A model generated the notes under the pieces. That model did no database searches. It worked only from the letters and a program-made list of their open reading frames with translations, and had not been told where the DNA came from. This document shows positions 32,501-41,530 of a stretch of 64,000 nucleotides of DNA, one piece after another. The position numbers and the translations under genes are program-made. The stretch's first letter is position 1. Each line of letters starts with the position of its first letter. The DNA is from Piscinibacter defluvii (lineage in GTDB: Bacteria; Pseudomonadota; Gammaproteobacteria; Burkholderiales; Burkholderiaceae_C), in assembly GCF_004011805.1 (NCBI RefSeq), contig NZ_ML137200.1:2636-66635 (forward strand), written 5' to 3'.

Positions 32501-33979
32501 CTACATCAGCACGATGTCGTACTGCTCCGGCGAGGCAAACGGCTCGGAGCGCAGCGAGATCGGCTTGCCGATGAAGTCGGAGAGCCCCGCCAGGTGCTGC
32601 GACTCCTCGTCCAGCAGCATCTCCACCACCGCCGCGCTGGCGATGACGCGGAACTCCTTCGGGTTGAACTGGCGCGCCTCACGCAGGATCTCGCGCAGGA
32701 TGTCGTAGCACACGCTGCGCGCCGTCTTCACCTGGCCCTTGCCTTCGCAGGTGGGGCAAGGCTGGCACAGCATGTGCGCCAGGCTCTCGCGCGTGCGCTT
32801 GCGTGTCATCTCGACGAGCCCCAGCTGCGTGAAGCCGCTCACCGTGATCTTGGTGCGGTCGCGCGCCAGCTGCTTGCGCAGCTCGGCCAGCACCGCGGTC
32901 TGGTGCTCCTCGCGCGCCATGTCGATGAAGTCGATGATGATGATGCCGCCCAGGTTGCGCAGCCGCAGCTGGCGCGCGATGGCCAGCGCCGCCTCGAGGT
33001 TGGTCTTGAAGATCGTGTCGTCGAAGTTGCGCGCGCCGACGAAGCCGCCGGTGTTGACGTCGATCGTCGTCAGCGCCTCGGTCTGGTCGATGATCAGGTA
33101 GCCGCCGCTCTTCAGGTCCACGCGCCGCGCGAGCGCCTTGGCGATCTCGGCGTCGATGTTGAACAGGTCGAAGATCGGCCGCTCGCCGCGGTAGTGCTCG
33201 AGCTTGCCGGCCGAGCCCGGCGTGTACTCCTCGCCGAAGGCCTTCAGGATGTCGAACTGCATCTTCGAGTCGATGCGGATCGAGGCCGTCTGGTCGTTGG
33301 CCAGGTCGCGCAGCACCCGCTCGACCAGGCTCAGGTCCTGGTGCAGCAGCGTGCCCGGCGGCGAGCTGAAGCCCTTCTCGCGCACCGCAGCCCAGGTCTT
33401 GCGGAGATACGCGATGTCGTCGGCGAGCTCCTCGTCGCTCGCCTCCTCCGCGTTGGTGCGCAGGATGAATCCGCCGGTGGCGCCGCCGTCGGGCCGCGCG
33501 GCCAGTCGCGTCATGCGCGTGCGCAGCTGCTCGCGCAGCTCGTGCGAGCCGATCTTCTGCGAGATGCCGATGTGGTCGTCCTGCGGCAGGAACACCAGCA
33601 GCCGGCCGGCGATGCTGATCTGCGTGGACAGCCGCGCGCCCTTGGTGCCGATGGCGTCCTTGATGACCTGCACCATCAGCGTCTGGCCCTCGAACACCAG
33701 GCGCTCGATCGGCGCCGGCGGCAGGTTGCCGTTCTCGCCGCGCGGCGGCGTGCCGGGCACGTGCACGTCGGCCACGTGCAGGAAGGCGGCGCGCTCCAGG
33801 CCGATGTCGACGAAGGCCGACTGCATGCCCGGCAGCACGCGGGCCACCTTGCCGGCGTAGATGTTGCCGACCAGCCCGCGCTCGAGCGCGCGCTCGAGGT
33901 GCAGCTCCTGCACCGCGCCGTTCTCGACGATGGCCACCCGCGTCTCCTGCGGGGCCCAGTTGATCAGGATGTCTTGCAT
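32501..33979 (-). CDS. rng: Ribonuclease G
   Basis: 492 residues, standard for RNase G. The N-terminus DILINWAPQETRVAIVENGAV and the S1 domain (about 38-125, GNIYAGKVARVLPGMQSAFVDIG) are followed by the catalytic region with TIDVNTGGFVG and IIIIDFIDM (the metal-binding Asp residues), the RKRTRES motif, and the Cys pair CPTCEG that forms the zinc link of the dimer. RNase G processes the 5' end of 16S rRNA and degrades mRNA. It follows maf by 23 bases. Confidence 0.95.
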   Translation of the reverse strand: MQDILINWAPQETRVAIVENGAVQELHLERALERGLVGNIYAGKVARVLPGMQSAFVDIGLERAAFLHVADVHVPGTPPRGENGNLPPAPIERLVFEGQTLMVQVIKDAIGTKGARLSTQISIAGRLLVFLPQDDHIGISQKIGSHELREQLRTRMTRLAARPDGGATGGFILRTNAEEASDEELADDIAYLRKTWAAVREKGFSSPPGTLLHQDLSLVERVLRDLANDQTASIRIDSKMQFDILKAFGEEYTPGSAGKLEHYRGERPIFDLFNIDAEIAKALARRVDLKSGGYLIIDQTEALTTIDVNTGGFVGARNFDDTIFKTNLEAALAIARQLRLRNLGGIIIIDFIDMAREEHQTAVLAELRKQLARDRTKITVSGFTQLGLVEMTRKRTRESLAHMLCQPCPTCEGKGQVKTARSVCYDILREILREARQFNPKEFRVIASAAVVEMLLDEESQHLAGLSDFIGKPISLRSEPFASPEQYDIVLM

Positions 33980-34002
33980 GGGCCGGTGATTCCTCGGCGC
34001 GG

Positions 34003-34602
34003 TCAGAAGCGCACGCCGGCGTGCCTCAGCAGCTGGGCCGTCTCGAACAACGGCAGACCCATGATACCGGAGTAGCTACCCTCGATGCGCTCGATGAAGG
34101 CCGCGATGCCGCTCTGGATCGCGTACGCGCCAGCCTTGCCGAAGGGCTCGCCGCCGGCGATGTAGCGCTCGATCTCGGCCGCCGGGATGCGTGCGAAGCG
34201 GACCTTCGAGTCGCTCAGCGCATAGCGCGCACGCCGACCGTCGTGCACGCCCACCGCGGTCATCACGCGGTGGGTGCGGCCGGACAGGCGCTGCAGCATC
34301 TCGCGTGCCTGCACCGCGTCCAGCGGCTTGCCGAGGATGCGCTGTCCGATCGCCACGGTGGTGTCGGCGCACAGCACCGGCGCCTTCGGCCGCCCGCTGG
34401 CGGCCAGGCGCAGCACCGCGGCGCGCAGCTTCGCGCGCGTCACGCGCCGCACGTAGTCGACGGGGGCCTCGCCGGCGCGCTCGGCCTCCAGCGCCTCGGC
34501 GTCCTCGTCGGGGCCGGGCAGCAGCAGCGAGTGCGCGACGCCGATCTGCTCGAGCAGCTGGCGTCGGCGCGGGCTCTGGGAGGCAAGGTAGACGAGGCTC
34601 AT
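34003..34602 (-). CDS. maf: Maf-family nucleoside triphosphate pyrophosphatase
   Basis: 199 residues from the ATG at 34602, overlapping rlmH by four bases. Family motifs: [16 protein letters not shown] (the SxSPRR nucleotide loop), [31 protein letters not shown], and the C-terminal [29 protein letters not shown]. Maf proteins remove pyrophosphate from dTTP/UTP or modified NTPs, cleaning the nucleotide pool. The YhdE (dTTP/UTP) branch is suggested by GLPLFET but substrate is unproven. Confidence 0.93.
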   Translation of the reverse strand: MSLVYLASQSPRRRQLLEQIGVAHSLLLPGPDEDAEALEAERAGEAPVDYVRRVTRAKLRAAVLRLAASGRPKAPVLCADTTVAIGQRILGKPLDAVQAREMLQRLSGRTHRVMTAVGVHDGRRARYALSDSKVRFARIPAAEIERYIAGGEPFGKAGAYAIQSGIAAFIERIEGSYSGIMGLPLFETAQLLRHAGVRF

Positions 34603-35066
34603 TCGCGGTGATAAGGGTGGTTCACGGTGACGGTCCAGGCACGGTACAGCGCCTCGGCGAGCAGCACGCGCACGAAGGCGTGCGGCAGCGTCAGGTCCGA
34701 CAGGCGCAGCGTGTCGTCGGCGCTGGCCTTGAGTGCGGGGGCGAGGCCGTCCGGGCCGCCGACCAGCAGCGCCACGTCGCGCCCGTCGCGCATCCAGGCC
34801 TGCAGGCGCTGCGCCAGCTGCACGGTGGCGAGGCGCTCGCCGCGTTCGTCGAGCACCACGCGGCGCGCGCCCTTGGGAATGGCCGCCTCGAGGCGCAGCG
34901 CCTCGGCGGCCATCAGCTGCTCGGGCGTCTTGCCGCCGCGCGGCTCGGCCTTGACGGCCTTCAGCTCGAGCCGCAGCTCGGGCGGGAAGCGCTTGGCGAA
35001 TTCCTCGTAGGCCGTCTCGGCCCAGGCCGGCTGGCGTTGCCCGACGGCCGCCAGCACCAGCTTCAT
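34599..35066 (-). CDS. rlmH: 23S rRNA pseudouridine-1915 N3-methyltransferase RlmH
   Basis: 155 residues, exactly the family length. SPOUT methyltransferase with [14 protein letters not shown] at the start, LLVGGPDGL (SAM-binding knot) near 100-108, and the diagnostic C-terminus [20 protein letters not shown] then [13 protein letters not shown]. It methylates a pseudouridine in helix 69 of 23S rRNA in assembled ribosomes. It overlaps maf and rsfS by four bases each, so the run is translated as a coupled operon. Confidence 0.95.
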   Translation of the reverse strand: MKLVLAAVGQRQPAWAETAYEEFAKRFPPELRLELKAVKAEPRGGKTPEQLMAAEALRLEAAIPKGARRVVLDERGERLATVQLAQRLQAWMRDGRDVALLVGGPDGLAPALKASADDTLRLSDLTLPHAFVRVLLAEALYRAWTVTVNHPYHRE

Positions 35067-35635
35067 CGCGCGCGCGGGCGCGCCGGGGCCTTCTTCGCCG
35101 CAGGGGTCTTCTTCGCAGCGACCTTCTTGGCCGGGGCCTTCTTGGCCGGCGCCTTCTTCGCCGGGGCCTTCCTGGCGGCAGCCGCCGTCGCCGGCACCTT
35201 CTTCGCGGCGGTCTTCTTCGCCGGCGCCTTCTTGGCCGCGGCCTTCTTCGCCGGTGCGTCACCCGCCGCCTTGACGAGCTTCAGCGGCTCGGGCTCGACC
35301 TTCATCTTGACCTGCTTGCCGCCCCAGATCTCCTCGAGGTGGTAGTAGTCGCGGATCGCGGGCTGCATCACGTGCACGACGGCGGCGCCACAGTCGACGA
35401 TGATCCACTCGCCGTTGTCCTCGCCTTCCATGCGGGGGACCGGGCCGCCCTTGGCCTTGACTGCGTCGCGCACGCTGGAGGCCAGCGCCTTGGTCTGCCG
35501 GTTGCTCGTGCCCGACGCGATGATCACGCGTTCGAACAGCGGCGAGAGGTGTTCGGTGTTGAAGACGACGATGTTGTGGGCCTTGACGTCTTCCAGTCCG
35601 TCGACGATGGCGCGCTGCAGCTTGCGGATGTCCAG
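35063..35635 (-). CDS. rsfS: Ribosomal silencing factor RsfS with lysine/alanine-rich tail
   Basis: 190 residues from a CTG at 35635, which has GAGGAG six bases upstream and gives the family start [23 protein letters not shown]-free ATG further upstream (35743) would overlap nadD by 95 bases and lacks family similarity. Residues 1-115 are the RsfS fold, with [37 protein letters not shown] and YYHLEEIWG. The remaining 70 or so residues repeat PAKKA-type units (histone H1/AlgP-like), far beyond the normal C-terminus. RsfS binds L14 and blocks subunit joining. The tail is expected to be disordered and to bind nucleic acid. Confidence 0.9.
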   Translation of the reverse strand: MDIRKLQRAIVDGLEDVKAHNIVVFNTEHLSPLFERVIIASGTSNRQTKALASSVRDAVKAKGGPVPRMEGEDNGEWIIVDCGAAVVHVMQPAIRDYYHLEEIWGGKQVKMKVEPEPLKLVKAAGDAPAKKAAAKKAPAKKTAAKKVPATAAAARKAPAKKAPAKKAPAKKVAAKKTPAAKKAPARPRAR

Positions 35636-35648
35636 TTTGTGCTCCTCG

Positions 35649-36239
35649 TTACCCCGGGCGATAGAGGTGGTGCCGGTCAATATAGCTCGCGACGCCGGGC
35701 GGCACCAGATCGGTGATCGGCGCACCGGCGGCGACGCGGTCACGGATCACGCTGGCCGAGACGTCCATCGGCGGCAGCGCCACGGCGGCCACCGGCACGG
35801 CGCGCAGTTCGGCGCTGGCCGGCACGGCGGCACCCGGGCGCTGCGCCACGGCGAGGGTCACGCGGGCGAGCAGGTCGCGCCAGTCGTGCCAGCTGGGCAG
35901 GCCGGCGTACTGGTCCGCGCCGACCAGGAGGAACCACTGCGCGCCGGGCTGGCGCGCCTGCAGCGCACGCACGGTGTCGATGGTGTAGCTCGGCCCGCTG
36001 CGCTCGAGCTCGCAGCGCTCCAGGACGAAGCGCGGCTCGCCTGCGATGGCCTCGCGCACCATCGCCTCGCGCTGCGCGGCCGGGGTGATGGCGCGCACCT
36101 TCTGGTACGGCTGGCCGGCCGGGATCCAGCGCAGTTCGTCGAGCGCGAGGTCCACCAGCGCACGATGGGCCAGTGCAACGTGGGCGTTGTGCGGCGGATC
36201 GAAGGTGCCGCCGAACAGGCCGATCCGACGTCCGCTCAA
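35649..36239 (-). CDS. nadD: Nicotinate-nucleotide adenylyltransferase NadD
   Basis: 196 residues from a TTG that overlaps the hemF stop (TTGA). Nucleotidyltransferase motifs are [16 protein letters not shown] (the (H/T)xGH-type loop, here HNAH) and the C-terminal [13 protein letters not shown] corresponding to ISSTxx[13 protein letters not shown] and [15 protein letters not shown] also match NadD. The enzyme adenylates nicotinate mononucleotide in NAD synthesis. The end lies 13 bases before the rsfS start. Confidence 0.93.
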   Translation of the reverse strand: MSGRRIGLFGGTFDPPHNAHVALAHRALVDLALDELRWIPAGQPYQKVRAITPAAQREAMVREAIAGEPRFVLERCELERSGPSYTIDTVRALQARQPGAQWFLLVGADQYAGLPSWHDWRDLLARVTLAVAQRPGAAVPASAELRAVPVAAVALPPMDVSASVIRDRVAAGAPITDLVPPGVASYIDRHHLYRPG

Positions 36240-37162
36240 GCCGCCTGCCAGTCGGCCCAGTCACGCGGCCGCAGGAACTCGCTGTACAGCCGCGCCTCGG
36301 GCGTGCCGGCCTCCGGCTTCCAGTCGTAGCGCCACTTCACGATCGGCGGCATCGACATCAGGATGCTCTCGGTACGCCCGCCCGACTGCAGGCCGAACAG
36401 CGTGCCGCGGTCGAACACCAGGTTGAACTCGACGTAGCGCCCGCGCCGGTAGGCCTGGAAGTCGCGCTCGCGTTCGCCGTAGGGCGTGTCGCGCCGGCGC
36501 TCGACGATCGGGAGGTAGGCGCTCAGAAAGGCATCGCCCACGGCACGCGTCATCGCGAAGCTGCGCTCGAAGCCGAGCTCGGCGAAGTCGTCGTAGAACA
36601 CGCCGCCGATGCCGCGCGGCTCGCCGCGGTGCTTGAGGAAGAAGTACTCGTCGCACCAGCGCTTGAAGCGCGGGTACTTGTCCTCGCCGAAGGGTGCCAG
36701 CGCGTCGCGGCAGCTGCGGTGGAAATGCGCCGCATCCTCCTCGACGCCGTAGTAGGGCGTCAGGTCCATGCCGCCGCCGAACCAGGCCACCGGCTCGCGG
36801 CCCTGCGGCAGCGCGGCGAAGAAGCGCACGTTCATGTGCACCGTGGGCACATGCGGGTTGCGCGGGTGGAACACCAGCGAGACCCCGAGCGCCTCGAACG
36901 GCGCGCCGGCCAGCTCGGGCCGGTGCGCCGTGGCCGAGGGCGGCATCGACTGGCCCTTGACGTGGCTGAAGTTGCAGCCGCCGCGCTCGAGCAGGTGGCC
37001 CTCCTCGACCAGGCGCGACAGGCCGTCGCCCTCGAGGCGGCCGCCGGTCGGACGCGTCCAGCCGTCGCTGAGGAAGGGCTTGCCGTCGGCGCTCTGCGCG
37101 GCACTGACGATGCGCTCCTGCAGGTCGAGCAGGTAGGCGCGGACGGCCGGGATGTCGATCAT
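36236..37162 (-). CDS. hemF: Oxygen-dependent coproporphyrinogen III oxidase HemF
   Basis: 308 residues from the ATG at 37162. The family signature [21 protein letters not shown] (residues about 147-167) holds the conserved Asp and His residues of the active site; [17 protein letters not shown] and [16 protein letters not shown] are also diagnostic. The enzyme oxidatively decarboxylates coproporphyrinogen III in haem synthesis and needs O2, indicating aerobic growth. It overlaps nadD and the acyltransferase gene by four bases each. Confidence 0.96.
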   Translation of the reverse strand: MIDIPAVRAYLLDLQERIVSAAQSADGKPFLSDGWTRPTGGRLEGDGLSRLVEEGHLLERGGCNFSHVKGQSMPPSATAHRPELAGAPFEALGVSLVFHPRNPHVPTVHMNVRFFAALPQGREPVAWFGGGMDLTPYYGVEEDAAHFHRSCRDALAPFGEDKYPRFKRWCDEYFFLKHRGEPRGIGGVFYDDFAELGFERSFAMTRAVGDAFLSAYLPIVERRRDTPYGERERDFQAYRRGRYVEFNLVFDRGTLFGLQSGGRTESILMSMPPIVKWRYDWKPEAGTPEARLYSEFLRPRDWADWQAA

Positions 37163-37848
37163 GGCTTGAGGCGGATGGGTGAGGCCTGCGCGGGGCGCAG
37201 GCCGGTGCAGGAACCGAGTGTCGCGCCGATCGCGGCCAGGTCGGCCTCGCGGTCGCCGCCGAGCGCCAGGAACCCCTTGAAGCCGACTTCGCGGCGCGCG
37301 AAGTCGAGGCACACCAGGCCGAGCGGCACCTGCGCCGCCAATGCCACGTGGTAGAAGCCCGAGCGCCAGCCGTCGGTGTGCTTGCGCGTGCCCTCCGGCG
37401 CCAGCGCCAGCCACAGGAAGCGGCCGTCGCGCCGCGCGTCGCGCAGCGATTGCGCCATCTGCCCGACGATGCCGTGGGCGCTGGCGCGGTCCACCGGCAC
37501 GCCGCCCAGCCAGCGCATCCAGCGCCCGAGCAGCGGAATGCGGAACAGCGAGTCCTTGCCCCAGAAGGTGACCGGGATGCCGATGCCCCACTTGGCGAGC
37601 AGCCCGACGACGAAGTCCCAGTTCGAGGTGTGCGGATAGACGATCGCCACGCCCTGCGCCGCGGGCAGCCCATCGAACAGGATGCGCCAGCCGGCCAGGC
37701 GCAGCAGCGCGCGCGCCAGCGCGCTGCCGCGCAACTGGACCGGGCGCTCGGTCAATTCGAGCGGCCGCGGCGGACCCGGCTCCGCCGGACCGCCAGCGGC
37801 GCCCCCCTGGAGGGGGTCAACGCCGAATGGCACGGTGGCCGATGTCAC
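37159..37848 (-). CDS. Lysophospholipid acyltransferase-family protein
   Basis: 229 residues from a GTG at 37848. The acyltransferase motifs are [12 protein letters not shown] (HxxxxD, about residue 73) and [13 protein letters not shown] (substrate-phosphate loop, about 150). The family acylates lysophospholipids such as 1-acylglycerol-3-phosphate; the substrate is unknown. The first 31 or so residues are Gly/Pro-rich, overlap the purD coding end by 32 bases and are encoded by a dispersed GC-rich repeat, so the true start may be further in, although no good alternative start is seen. It is coupled to hemF by a four-base overlap. Confidence 0.8.
   Translation of the reverse strand: MTSATVPFGVDPLQGGAAGGPAEPGPPRPLELTERPVQLRGSALARALLRLAGWRILFDGLPAAQGVAIVYPHTSNWDFVVGLLAKWGIGIPVTFWGKDSLFRIPLLGRWMRWLGGVPVDRASAHGIVGQMAQSLRDARRDGRFLWLALAPEGTRKHTDGWRSGFYHVALAAQVPLGLVCLDFARREVGFKGFLALGGDREADLAAIGATLGSCTGLRPAQASPIRLKP
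37763..37818. repeat. GC-rich dispersed repeat, copy A
   Basis: A segment with CCGCGGCGGACCCGG, CCGCCAGCGGC and a closing CCCCCTGGAGGGGG hairpin. Its order and spacing match a second copy at 52009-52090 (CCGCGGAACCGG, CCGCTGGCGGG, CCCCCTCGGGGGG). It spans the 3' tip of purD and the N-terminal codons of the acyltransferase frame. Confidence 0.5.
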
Positions 37849-39109
37849 TGCGGTACTGGGCGCCGTCGAAGCGGATGCTCGCGAGCGTGTCGTAGGCGCG
37901 CGACTGCGCCTGCTTCACCGAATCGCCCAGCGCGGTGACGCACAGCACGCGCCCGCCGCTGGCGACGAGCTGGCCGTCCTGCAGCGTGGTGCCGGCGTGG
38001 AAGACGATCGCATCGGGCGCCTCGGGCGGGAGGCCGCTGATCGCGTCGCCCTTGCGCGGCTCGAGCGGGTAGCCGTGCGCCGCCATCACCACGCCGAGCG
38101 CGACGCGGCGGTCCCACTCGAGCTCGACCTTGTCGAGCGTGCCGTCGGTGGCGTGCATCAGCAGCTCGAACAGGTCGCTCTTCAGCCGCATCATGATCGG
38201 CTGCGTCTCGGGGTCGCCCAGGCGTGCGTTGAACTCCACCGTGCGCGGCTGGCCCTGCGCGTCGATCATCAGGCCGGCATAGAGGAAGCCGGTGAACGGC
38301 GTGCCGTCGGCCGTCATGCCGGCGATCGTGGGCAGGATGATCTCGTGCATCACCCGCGCATGCACGTTCGGCGTGACCACCGGCGCGGGCGAGTAGGCGC
38401 CCATGCCGCCGGTGTTCGGGCCCTGGTCGGCATCGAGCAGGCGCTTGTGGTCCTGGCTGGTGGCCAGCGGCACCACGTGCCGGCCATCGCTGACGACGAT
38501 GAAGCTGGCCTCCTCGCCCTCGAGAAAATCCTCGATCACCACGCGCGCGCCGCCCGCGTTGTGCTGCACGCCGAGCTTGTTGTCGCCGCTGTTGCCGGTG
38601 AGCATCCAGTCGATCGCCTGGTGCGCTTCGGCCAGCGTCGTCGCCACCACCACGCCCTTGCCGGCCGCCAGCCCGTCGGCCTTGATGACGATCGGCGCGC
38701 CGCGGCCGTCGACGTAGGCATGCGCGGCGGCCGCATCGGTGAAGGTCTCGTACTGCGCGGTCGGGATGCCGTGGCGCTTCATGAAGGCCTTGGCGAAGGC
38801 CTTGGAACTCTCCAGCTGCGCGGCCGCCCGGGTGGGGCCGAACACCCGCAGCCCGCGTGCGCGGAACAGGTCCACCACGCCGGCGGCCAGCGGCGCCTCC
38901 GGGCCGACCACGGTGAGCGCGATCTTCTCGGCCTGCGCGAAATCGGCCAGCGCCTCGAAGTCGGTGTAGGCGATGTTGTGCAGGCGCTTGTCGAGCGCCG
39001 TGCCGCCGTTGCCCGGCGCGACGTAGACGGTCTGCACCCGCGCCGACTGCACCAGCTTCCAGGCCAGCGCGTGCTCGCGGCCGCCACTGCCGATGACGAG
39101 GACCTTCAT
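37817..39109 (-). CDS. purD: Phosphoribosylamine-glycine ligase PurD
   Basis: 430 residues, standard length. ATP-grasp enzyme of purine synthesis joining glycine to phosphoribosylamine. Motifs: KVLVIGSGGREHALAWKL at the start, GPEAPLAAGVVDLFRARG, PIVIKADGLAAGKGVVVATT and the C-terminal FNARLGDPETQPIMMRLKSD. It ends inside the repeat described at 37763-37818, so its last codons are repeat-derived. It lies four bases after yebC. Confidence 0.96.
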   Translation of the reverse strand: MKVLVIGSGGREHALAWKLVQSARVQTVYVAPGNGGTALDKRLHNIAYTDFEALADFAQAEKIALTVVGPEAPLAAGVVDLFRARGLRVFGPTRAAAQLESSKAFAKAFMKRHGIPTAQYETFTDAAAAHAYVDGRGAPIVIKADGLAAGKGVVVATTLAEAHQAIDWMLTGNSGDNKLGVQHNAGGARVVIEDFLEGEEASFIVVSDGRHVVPLATSQDHKRLLDADQGPNTGGMGAYSPAPVVTPNVHARVMHEIILPTIAGMTADGTPFTGFLYAGLMIDAQGQPRTVEFNARLGDPETQPIMMRLKSDLFELLMHATDGTLDKVELEWDRRVALGVVMAAHGYPLEPRKGDAISGLPPEAPDAIVFHAGTTLQDGQLVASGGRVLCVTALGDSVKQAQSRAYDTLASIRFDGAQYRSDIGHRAIRR

Positions 39110-39112
39110 CCC

Positions 39113-39838
39113 TCAGCCTTCCATCCCGGCGTTGTGGTAGACCTCCTGCACGTCGTCGAGGTCCTCGATGACGTCCAGCAGCTTCTGCATGCGCTGCGCG
39201 TCCTCGCCGGAGAGTTCGATCGTGTTCTCGGCGCGCATCGTCACCTCGGCGATCTCGGGCTTCAGGCCGGCCGCCTCGAGCGCGTTCTTCACGGCCTCGA
39301 AGTCGGGCGGCGCGGTCAGCACCTCGATGGAGCCGTCGTCACCGGTGACCACGTCCTCGGCGCCGGCCTCGAGCGCGGCTTCCATCACCTTGTCTTCACT
39401 CGTGCCGGGGGCAAACACCAGCTGCCCGCAGTGCTTGAACTGGAACGCCACCGAGCCCTCGGTGCCGAGGTTGCCGCCGTACTTGCTGAAGGCGTGGCGC
39501 ACCTCGGCCACGGTGCGCACCCGGTTGTCGGTCATGCAGTCGACGATGATCGCCGCGCCGCCGATGCCGTAGCCCTCGTAGCGGATCTCCTCGTAGGTGA
39601 CGCCCTCGAGGTTGCCGGTGGCCTTGTCGATGTTCTTCTTGATCGTGTCGCCCGGCATGTTGGCCGCCTTGGCCTTGTCCACCGCCAGGCGCAGGCGCGG
39701 GTTGGCGGCCACGTCGCCGCCGCCCTGGCGCGCGGCGACCATGATCTCGCGGATGATGCGGGTCCAGACCTTGCCGCGCTTCTCGTCCTGGCGGCCCTTG
39801 CGGTGCTGGATGTTGGCCCACTTGGAATGCCCGGCCAT
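39113..39838 (-). CDS. yebC: YebC/PmpR-family DNA-binding protein
   Basis: 241 residues, full length. The conserved start [20 protein letters not shown] and the segments [38 protein letters not shown] and [16 protein letters not shown] are hallmarks of the family. Members are reported as transcription regulators and, more recently, as factors that help ribosomes at proline runs; which role applies here is unknown. It is divergent from the ATPase gene at 39950; the 111-base gap is the promoter region of both, without a motif I can place securely. Confidence 0.94.
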   Translation of the reverse strand: MAGHSKWANIQHRKGRQDEKRGKVWTRIIREIMVAARQGGGDVAANPRLRLAVDKAKAANMPGDTIKKNIDKATGNLEGVTYEEIRYEGYGIGGAAIIVDCMTDNRVRTVAEVRHAFSKYGGNLGTEGSVAFQFKHCGQLVFAPGTSEDKVMEAALEAGAEDVVTGDDGSIEVLTAPPDFEAVKNALEAAGLKPEIAEVTMRAENTIELSGEDAQRMQKLLDVIEDLDDVQEVYHNAGMEG

Positions 39839-39949
39839 AAGACTCCTCGGAAGGGCGCGCTCGCAGCGGCTGGCGGCGGCCCGGATGCTGTAGTTCGATA
39901 GACTGCGATTTTACCGAGCCAGCACCGCCCAGCCCCGAGGAGTTCCGCG

Positions 39950-41530
39950 ATGCCCGATCCGATCCTGGTTGCCAAGCACGGCGACATCGAATGCCACCTG
40001 CTGCCGGGCCTGGCGAACCGCCACGGGCTGATCACGGGCGCCACCGGCACCGGCAAGACGATCACGCTGCAGACCCTGGCCGAGAGCCTGTCGAAGATCG
40101 GCGTGCCGGTGTTCATGGCCGACGTCAAGGGCGACTTGACCGGCATCAGCCAGAAGGGCGCGCTGCCGCCCAAGGTGGCAGCGATCATCAAGGAGCGCGG
40201 CCTGCCCGAACCCGAGCACGCCGCCTGCCCCACGACGCTGTGGGACGTGTTCGGCGAGCAGGGCCACCCGGTGCGCGCCACGGTCAGCGACATGGGCCCG
40301 CTGCTGCTGGCGCGCATGCTGGCGCTCAACGAGACGCAGCAGGGCGTGCTGACGCTGGTGTTCAAGATCGCCGACGACCACGGCCTCGCGCTGCTCGACC
40401 TGAAGGACCTGCGTGCGATGCTGCAGTACGTGGCCGACAACGCGAGTGAGTTTCAGACCGAGTACGGCAACGTCAGCGCGGCGAGCGTCGGCGCGATCCA
40501 GCGCGGCCTGCTGCAGATCGAGGAGCAGGGCGGCGACCGCTTCTTCGGCGAGCCGATGCTCGACATCGCCGACTTCATGCAGACCGACGGCGGCAAGGGT
40601 GTCATCAACATCCTCGCGGCCGACAAGCTGATGAACGCGCCGCGCCTGTACGCCACCTTCCTGCTGTGGATGCTTTCGGAGCTGTTCGAGCAGCTGCCCG
40701 AGGTGGGCGACCTCGAGAAACCCAAGCTGGCCTTCTTCTTCGACGAGGCGCACCTGCTGTTCAAGGACGCGCCGGCCGCGCTGGTCGAGCGCATCGAGTT
40801 GGTCGTGCGGCTGGTGCGCAGCAAGGGCGTGGGTGTGTACTTCGTGACGCAGAACCCGCTGGACATCCCCGACAGCGTGCTGGCCCAGCTCGGCAACCGC
40901 GTGCAGCATGCGCTGCGCGCCTTCACCCCGCGCGACCAGAAGGCGGTGAAGTCGGCCGCCTCGACGATGCGCGCCAACCCGAAGCTCGACATCGAGACCG
41001 CGATCACCGAGCTGGCGGTCGGCGAGGCACTGGTCAGCTTCCTCGACGAGAAGGGCCGCCCGAGCATCACCGAGCGGGTGTTCGTGCTGCCGCCGGGCAG
41101 CCAGATCGGGCCGATCACGCCCGAGCAGCGCAAGGCGCTGATCGCGAACTCGCTGGTGGCCGGGGTGTACGAGAAGGTGGTCGACCGCGAGTCGGCCTAC
41201 GAGAAACTGCGCGGCCGCGCCGCGCAGAGCGCCGAGGTGGCCAACGAGATGGCGCGCGAGGCCGACTCGGCCGTCAAGGCCGGCAAGCCGCTGCCCGGGC
41301 GGCAGAGCGCGCCGCAGCAGGCCCCGGGCAACACGGACGCGGGCGGCGGCCTGCTCGGCGGGCTGAAAGACGTGCTGTTCGGCTCCACCGGCCCGCGCGG
41401 CGGGCGCCGCGAGGGGCTGGCCGAATCGGCCGCGCGCTCGGCGATGCGCAGCGTCGGCTCGGCGGTGGGCCGCGAGATCATCCGCGGCGTGCTCGGCGGC
41501 ATCCTCGGCGGCGGTTCGCGCCGCCGTTGA
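39950..41530 (+). CDS. yjgR: DUF853/YjgR-type HerA-like ATPase
   Basis: 526 residues. The N-terminal [21 protein letters not shown] holds Walker A (GATGTGKT, about 31-38), [18 protein letters not shown] follows, and Walker B is [14 protein letters not shown] (about 260-273). The final FDEAHLLF and the [20 protein letters not shown] sensor match YjgR/DUF853. The C-terminal 70 residues are Gly/Arg-rich ([25 protein letters not shown]). Function is unestablished; relatives of HerA translocate DNA. It ends directly against the next gene with abutting stops (TGATCA). It stands alone, with no nuclease partner beside it. Confidence 0.88.
   Translation: MPDPILVAKHGDIECHLLPGLANRHGLITGATGTGKTITLQTLAESLSKIGVPVFMADVKGDLTGISQKGALPPKVAAIIKERGLPEPEHAACPTTLWDVFGEQGHPVRATVSDMGPLLLARMLALNETQQGVLTLVFKIADDHGLALLDLKDLRAMLQYVADNASEFQTEYGNVSAASVGAIQRGLLQIEEQGGDRFFGEPMLDIADFMQTDGGKGVINILAADKLMNAPRLYATFLLWMLSELFEQLPEVGDLEKPKLAFFFDEAHLLFKDAPAALVERIELVVRLVRSKGVGVYFVTQNPLDIPDSVLAQLGNRVQHALRAFTPRDQKAVKSAASTMRANPKLDIETAITELAVGEALVSFLDEKGRPSITERVFVLPPGSQIGPITPEQRKALIANSLVAGVYEKVVDRESAYEKLRGRAAQSAEVANEMAREADSAVKAGKPLPGRQSAPQQAPGNTDAGGGLLGGLKDVLFGSTGPRGGRREGLAESAARSAMRSVGSAVGREIIRGVLGGILGGGSRRR

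Noticed and set aside
35657-35743. ATG at 35743 as the rsfS start
   Set aside because: It overlaps nadD by 95 bases and its extra 36 residues match nothing, whereas the CTG at 35635 has a good ribosome binding site and the family's conserved N-terminus.
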